DNA from: Kineosporiaceae bacterium
GTDB lineage: Bacteria; Actinomycetota; Actinomycetes; Actinomycetales; Kineosporiaceae
Length of the DNA: 64,000 nt
Assembly (NCBI GenBank): GCA_016713225.1
Contig: JADJPO010000004.1
Location: forward strand, 434,001 to 498,000
Reading direction: 5' to 3'
Within the stretch, counting starts at the first letter, position 1; every line of letters begins with the position of its first letter. Shown one piece after another: positions 59,508 to 64,000 of the stretch. The translations under genes and the position numbers were made by a program. Under the pieces are notes generated by a model. It was not told the DNA's origin. It ran no database searches and saw only the letters and a program-made list of their open reading frames with translations.

Positions 59508-62500
59508 TCACCGCGGGAGAGGGGCCGATGCGGTCACCGCCTCGACCACCAACGGGTCGAGCCCTTCACCACCGGCCGCTACGTGAGCGGCCAGCTGGGC
59601 GCGCATCCGCGGTTCCCACGAGTCCCGCAGGTGCCCGGCGATGGCGGCCACCGCCTTCTCGTGGGCGACCTGAGCGACCTGGGTGAACTGCGCGGCCAGG
59701 TCGTTGGCCAATCGCACCTGGGTCGATGCGCCCGAGGCATGAGGTTGCCCGGCAACGGATTCCGATTCCAGACGGGTGGCCGGCTCGACCTGCACCGCGG
59801 TCACCTTGTACTCCGGGCAGTTGGTCGCCCAGTCGGAGTGCTCGGTGGTCACCACGTTGGCGCCGGTCACCGGGTGGTGGAACGTCGTGTACACCACACC
59901 CACCGGCATCCGGTCGGCGATCTGAGCGTGCAGCACCGTCGCGCCCACCCGCGAGGCCAGCTGCACCGCGTCGCCGTCCCGGATCCCGCGCACCTCGGCA
60001 TCGTGCGGGTGGATCTCGAGCACGTCCTCCGCGTGCCAGCGCACGTTCTCGGTGCGCCGGGTCTGCGAGCCGACGTTGTACTGACTCAGGATGCGCCCCG
60101 TGGTCAGGATCAGCGGGAACTTGCGCGTCGAGCGTTCCTCCGTCGGCACGTACGGCGTCGGGATCAGATGCCCCTTGCCGCGCACGAACTTCTCCACGTG
60201 CATGATCGGCGTGCCGTCGGGCGCGGCGTCGTTGCACGGCCACTGCACCGATCCGGTGGCGTCGAGGCGCGCGAAACTGACCCCGGCGAAGGTCGGCGTG
60301 GTGATCGCGATCTCGTCCATGATCTGACTCGAGTGCTCGTAGCTCATCGGGTACCCCATGGCCTGGGCCACGTCACACACGATCTGCCACTCGTGCTTGA
60401 ACACCCCGGCCGAGTCGAGATTCTTCGGATCCATCACCGGACGCACCCGGTTGATCCGCCGCTCGGCGTTGGTGAACGTGCCGTCCTTCTCGAGGAACGA
60501 CGTCCCCGGCAAGAACACGTGGGCCAGCTTGGCGGTCTCGTTCAGGAACAGGTCCTGGACGACGACCAACTCCAGCGCACCCAGCGCCGCCATCACGTGG
60601 CGGGTGTTCGGGTCGGACTGCGCCAGGTCCTCACCCTGGATGTAGAGCGCCTTGAACGTGCCGTCGATCGCGGCATCGAACATGTTCGGGATCCGCAACC
60701 CCGGCTCGGCCGCAAGCTCACGGCCCCAGAGGGTCTCGAACACCGACCGCACCGTGTCGTCCGAGACGTGCCGGTACCCGGGCAGCTCGTGCGGGAACGA
60801 GCCCATGTCACACGAACCCTGCACGTTGTTCTGGCCACGCAACGGGTTGACCCCGACACCCTCGCGACCGATGTTGCCCGTGGCCATCGCCAGGTTGGCC
60901 ATGCCCATGACCATGGTCGAGCCCTGCGAGTGCTCGGTGACGCCCAGGCCGTAGTAGATGGCCGCATTGGGTGCGCTCGCGTAGAGCCGTGCCGCAGAAC
61001 GCATCTCGGACGCCGGGACGCGGGTGATCTCCTCGATCGCCTCGGGTGAGTTCTCGGGCCGCGAGATGAACTCGACCCACTCGTCGGTGCCCTCGCAGCG
61101 CTCCGCGACGAACGCGGCGTCCATCAGACCCTCGGTGACGATCACGTGCGCCAGGGCATTGACCACCGCGACATTGGTGCCGGGCTGCAGCTGCAGGTGA
61201 TGGGACGCCTCGATGTGCGGTGAGCGCACCAGGTCGATGCGGCGCGGGTCGACCACGATCAACTTGGCGCCCTGCCGCAGCCGGCGCTTCATGCGCGAGG
61301 CGAACACCGGGTGGCCGTCGGTCGGGTTGGCCCCGATCAGCAGGATGACGTCGGCCTTGGCCACCGACCGGAAGTTCTGGGTGCCGGCCGAGGTGCCGAA
61401 GGTCTGCTTCAACCCGTACCCGGTCGGTGAGTGACAGACCCGGGCGCAGGTGTCGACGTTGTTGTTGCCGAACGCCGCCCGCACCATCTTCTGGACGACG
61501 TAGACCTCTTCGTTGGTGCACCGCGAGGAGGTGATCGCCCCGATCGCGCTCACGCCGTGGGCATCCTGGATCTCGCGCAACCGCCGTCCGGTGTAGGCGA
61601 TGGCCTCGTCCCAGCCGACCTCACGCCACGGCTGGTCCACCGAGTCGCGGATCATCGGGGCGGTGACCCGCTCCTTGTGGGTGGCATACCCCCAGGCGAA
61701 GCGGCCCTTGACGCAGGAGTGGCCCTCGTTGGCGCCGCCGTCCTTGTCGGGCACCATGCGCACCACGGTGTCGCCGGACAGTTCGGCCCGGAACGAGCAC
61801 CCGACGCCGCAGTAGGCGCAGGTGGTCTTCACCGATCGGGTGGGTGTACCGATCTGGATCAGGCTCTTCTCGCTCAGGGTCGCGGTCGGGCAGGCCTGCA
61901 CGCAGGCCCCACACGAGACGCACTCGGAGTCGAAGAACGAACCCCCCTCGCTGGCAGCCACTTTGGAGTCGAAGCCGCGGCCGACGATGGTCAGCGCCAG
62001 GGTGCCCTGCACCTCGTCGCAGGCCCGCACGCACCGCGAGCAGACGATGCACTTGCTCGACTCGAAGCTGAAGTAGGGGTTGGAGTCGTCGGTGGGCGCG
62101 TCGAGGTGGTTCTCCCCCGCATATCCATACCGGACGTCGCGCAGCCCGACCACCCCGGCCACGTCCTGCAGTTCGCAGTCGCCGTTGGCCGCGCAGGTCA
62201 GGCAGTCCAGCGGGTGGTCGGAGATGTACAGCTCCATCACGTTGCGCCGCAGGCGACGCAACGTGTCGGTGTCGGTGTGCACCTGCATGCCCTCGCGGCA
62301 CGGCGTGGTGCAGGACGCCGGGGTGCCCTTGGCGCCGTCCACCTCGACCAGGCACATCCGGCACGACCCGAACGCCTCCAACGAGTCGGTGGCGCACAGC
62401 TTGGGGATGTCGACGCCGGCCAGCGCCGCGGCCCGCAACACCGAGGTCCCGGCGGGCACGCTGATCTCGTGGCCGTCGATCGTCACCGTGGTGGTCGCCT

Positions 62501-62549
62501 CGCCCTCGCGGGCAGGGGTTCCCAGATCGCGTTCGTCGGTCAGGCTCAT
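59508..62549 (-). CDS. fdsA: NAD-dependent formate dehydrogenase catalytic subunit with fused FdsD domain
   Basis: This protein has 1013 residues from ATG 62549 (ribosome-binding site GGAGG), overlapping fdsB by four bases. It oxidises formate to CO2 at a molybdenum or tungsten bis-MGD centre. Order: a 2Fe-2S domain (GSCRMCLVEVDG, SCTTPCREGM), the HxxxC cluster (HPLDCLTCAANGDC), two 4Fe-4S motifs (CIVCSRCVRAC, CVSCGACVQACP), a further cluster (TCAYCGVGC), and the MopB core with active-site Cys in CARVCHSPTGYGL where some enzymes have selenocysteine. Residues about 942-1013 (VRLANDLAAQF, HLRDSWEPRMRAQLAAHV, GGEGLDPLVV) match FdsD, usually a separate subunit. Confidence 0.93.
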   Translation of the reverse strand: MSLTDERDLGTPAREGEATTTVTIDGHEISVPAGTSVLRAAALAGVDIPKLCATDSLEAFGSCRMCLVEVDGAKGTPASCTTPCREGMQVHTDTDTLRRLRRNVMELYISDHPLDCLTCAANGDCELQDVAGVVGLRDVRYGYAGENHLDAPTDDSNPYFSFESSKCIVCSRCVRACDEVQGTLALTIVGRGFDSKVAASEGGSFFDSECVSCGACVQACPTATLSEKSLIQIGTPTRSVKTTCAYCGVGCSFRAELSGDTVVRMVPDKDGGANEGHSCVKGRFAWGYATHKERVTAPMIRDSVDQPWREVGWDEAIAYTGRRLREIQDAHGVSAIGAITSSRCTNEEVYVVQKMVRAAFGNNNVDTCARVCHSPTGYGLKQTFGTSAGTQNFRSVAKADVILLIGANPTDGHPVFASRMKRRLRQGAKLIVVDPRRIDLVRSPHIEASHHLQLQPGTNVAVVNALAHVIVTEGLMDAAFVAERCEGTDEWVEFISRPENSPEAIEEITRVPASEMRSAARLYASAPNAAIYYGLGVTEHSQGSTMVMGMANLAMATGNIGREGVGVNPLRGQNNVQGSCDMGSFPHELPGYRHVSDDTVRSVFETLWGRELAAEPGLRIPNMFDAAIDGTFKALYIQGEDLAQSDPNTRHVMAALGALELVVVQDLFLNETAKLAHVFLPGTSFLEKDGTFTNAERRINRVRPVMDPKNLDSAGVFKHEWQIVCDVAQAMGYPMSYEHSSQIMDEIAITTPTFAGVSFARLDATGSVQWPCNDAAPDGTPIMHVEKFVRGKGHLIPTPYVPTEERSTRKFPLILTTGRILSQYNVGSQTRRTENVRWHAEDVLEIHPHDAEVRGIRDGDAVQLASRVGATVLHAQIADRMPVGVVYTTFHHPVTGANVVTTEHSDWATNCPEYKVTAVQVEPATRLESESVAGQPHASGASTQVRLANDLAAQFTQVAQVAHEKAVAAIAGHLRDSWEPRMRAQLAAHVAAGGEGLDPLVVEAVTASAPLPR

Positions 62550-64000
62550 CGAGCCACCTCCTGCGGCTGCCGGTTCACAGCGTCATCGCCGGCCCGGAGC
62601 CATTGGTCCACAGCGCTTCTGACCGGCATGGGCGTCAGACCGCCCATGGCGCACAGCGAGCCGTCGGTCATCAGCTCGCACAGGTCGTCCAGCAACTGCA
62701 GATTCGCCTCACGGTCGATACCGGCCGTGATCTTGTCGATGACCTCGACGCCGCGGGTCGACCCGATGCGGCACGGGGTGCACTTGCCGCACGACTCGGC
62801 GGCGCAGAACTCCATCGCGAACCGGGCCTGGGCGGCCCAGTCGATGGTGTCGTCGAAGACCACGATGCCGCCGTGGCCGACCATGGCCCCAGCCGCGGCG
62901 AACGCCTCGTAGTCCATCGGCAGGTCGAACTTCTCCGGCGTCAGGTACGCGCCCAGCGGGCCGCCCACCTGCACCCCACCGATCGGTCGGCCGGACGCCG
63001 TCCCGCCGCCCCACCGCTCGACCAGCTCACCCAGGCTGACGCCGAACGCGGTCTCGACGATGCCGCCGCGAGCGATGTTGCCGGCCAGCTGGAACACCTG
63101 AGTGCCCCGGGAACGCCCCACGCCCAACGCGGCATAGGCCTCGGCACCGTCCGCCAAGATGGCCGGCACGGTGGCCAGGGTGAGCAGGTTGTTCACCACC
63201 GTCGGCTTGCCGAACAGTCCCTCGAGGGCGGGCAGCGGCGGCTTGGCGCGCACCTCGCCGCGGCGTCCCTCGAGACTCGACAGCATCGAGGTCTCCTCGC
63301 CACAGATGTAGGCACCCGCCCCCACCCGCACGCTGACGTCGAAGGAGAGCGACGAGCCGAGCACCGAATGCCCCAACCAGCCTCGGGCATAAGCGATCTC
63401 GATCGCCGAGCGCATCGTGGTGATGGCATCGGGGTATTCCGAGCGGATGTAGATGAACCCCTGCGTGGCCCCGGTCGCCCAGGCGGCGATCGCCATGCCC
63501 TCGAGGGTCGAGAACGGGTCACCCTCCATCAGCATCCGGTCGGCGAAGGTGCCGCTGTCGCCCTCGTCGGCGTTGCAGGCGATGTACTTGGTCTCACCCG
63601 GCGCGTCGAGCACCGTCTTCCACTTGATCCCGGCCGGGAATCCGGCGCCACCGCGCCCCCGCAGCCCGGACGCCGTGACCTCCTCGACCACCTGGGCCGG
63701 CGACAGCTCCAGCGCCCGACGCAGTCCGACCAGGCCACCGTGGGCCAGGTAGTGCTCGGGGAACAGCGGACCGATCACGCCCACCCGGGCGAAGCTCACC
63801 CGCTGCTGCTCGCGCAGCGCGGGCAGCTGCTCGGTCGGGCCGAGCGCCAACGGGTGGACGGCGGCCGCCGGGTCGGTGAGCATCCCGGCCTCCAGCAATC
63901 CCGGTAGATCGGCCGCTGTGACGGGTCCGAACGCGTGGCGCACCTGCGCGGCGTCCATCACCTCCACCAATGGCTCCAGCCAGAGCAGGCCCCACGATCC
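62546..64000 (-). CDS. fdsB: Formate dehydrogenase NADH-binding subunit (FdsB/NuoF-like), 5' end beyond the window
   Basis: At least 484 residues are encoded. The frame is open to the right edge, and the first visible residues (GSWGLLWLEPLVEV) match the end of the thioredoxin-like N-terminal domain of FdsB, so the gene continues to the right. The NADH/FMN domain has SGLRGRGGAGFPAGIKWKTV, CNADEGDSGTFADRML and GAGAYICGEETSMLSSLEG. The 4Fe-4S motif is ESCGKCTPCRIG with a fourth Cys in GSLCAMGGLTP. It passes electrons from the catalytic subunit to NAD+. A separate FdsG may be beyond the edge. Confidence 0.93.
   Translation of the reverse strand, partial: GSWGLLWLEPLVEVMDAAQVRHAFGPVTAADLPGLLEAGMLTDPAAAVHPLALGPTEQLPALREQQRVSFARVGVIGPLFPEHYLAHGGLVGLRRALELSPAQVVEEVTASGLRGRGGAGFPAGIKWKTVLDAPGETKYIACNADEGDSGTFADRMLMEGDPFSTLEGMAIAAWATGATQGFIYIRSEYPDAITTMRSAIEIAYARGWLGHSVLGSSLSFDVSVRVGAGAYICGEETSMLSSLEGRRGEVRAKPPLPALEGLFGKPTVVNNLLTLATVPAILADGAEAYAALGVGRSRGTQVFQLAGNIARGGIVETAFGVSLGELVERWGGGTASGRPIGGVQVGGPLGAYLTPEKFDLPMDYEAFAAAGAMVGHGGIVVFDDTIDWAAQARFAMEFCAAESCGKCTPCRIGSTRGVEVIDKITAGIDREANLQLLDDLCELMTDGSLCAMGGLTPMPVRSAVDQWLRAGDDAVNRQPQEVAR

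Noticed and set aside
60900..61500. Possible selenocysteine (in-frame TGA) in formate dehydrogenase
   Set aside because: The active-site codon encodes Cys (CARVCHSPTG) and the frame has no internal TGA.
1..64000. tRNA, rRNA or prophage integration sites
   Set aside because: No gap is long enough for rRNA, no cloverleaf with a conserved TTCGANTC arm was noticed in the gaps, and no integrase or phage genes are present.

Overview
The window comes from a high-GC Gram-positive bacterium of the Actinomycetota. Evidence is the overall base composition, the many GTG starts, an acyl-CoA carboxylase epsilon subunit, an F420-type luciferase-like oxidoreductase, an actinobacterial MprF, two LytR-CpsA-Psr (LCP) proteins, and a gene set (acyl-CoA dehydrogenase, purE, purK, GtrA, PH-domain protein, birA, accD5, accE5) that I recall as neighbours in Mycobacterium tuberculosis. 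The remnant of a PAS-type chemotaxis receptor suggests a motile ancestor. A Kineosporiaceae-like host is possible but is only a guess.

Region 1 (1-24685) is a surface glycopolymer island. It holds ten glycosyltransferase genes, an ABC exporter (permease plus ATPase, Wzm/Wzt type) and a membrane-anchored LCP ligase. It also carries what looks like the full route from UDP-GlcNAc to UDP-2,3-diacetamido-2,3-dideoxy-mannuronic acid: 6-dehydrogenase (4868-6181), 3-dehydrogenase (9235-10245), aminotransferase (10245-11333), N-acetyltransferase (11330-11980) and 2-epimerase (7864-9075). The likely product is a uronic-acid-containing wall polymer, exported by the ABC transporter and joined to peptidoglycan by the LCP protein. 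A small uncharacterised domain, called X here, occurs twice as a separate gene directly behind a GT4 gene and once fused to a GT4 enzyme.

Region 2 (24809-37846) is mixed: methylthioribose-1-phosphate isomerase, EcsC-like protein, a decayed chemotaxis receptor, acyl-CoA dehydrogenase, an ABC-2 exporter, an LLM oxidoreductase, UDP-glucose dehydrogenase, a VapBC-like toxin-antitoxin pair between two copies of one palindrome, UDP-glucose 4-epimerase, a CoA-binding protein and a second LCP protein. Region 3 (37857-48453) is the conserved purE-purK-GtrA ... PH ... birA-accD5-accE5 block, with an ECF sigma factor, a split anti-sigma factor, an enoyl-CoA hydratase, an adenylate cyclase and a HalD/BesD-like iron oxygenase in between. 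Region 4 (48601-64000) holds small conserved proteins, a Gfo/Idh/MocA oxidoreductase, a CopC-like protein, a large FG-GAP lipoprotein, MprF divergent from a PadR operon, a NUDIX hydrolase, a YdeI-like protein, and an NAD-dependent formate dehydrogenase whose catalytic subunit carries an FdsD domain; its FdsB gene runs off the right edge.

Two features run through the whole window. About 25 genes have a -10-like hexamer ending 6-8 nt before the start codon, the geometry of leaderless mRNAs, and I used this to choose starts. Several intergenic gaps, mostly between convergent genes, hold long, nearly perfect, relatively AT-rich palindromes that probably act as two-way terminators; in two cases the stop codon of the preceding gene lies inside the palindrome. 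Three genes appear frameshifted or extended near a junction: the 2-epimerase by a 13-bp tandem duplication, UDP-glucose dehydrogenase at its 3' end, and the anti-sigma factor. No tRNA, rRNA, CRISPR array or insertion sequence was recognised.
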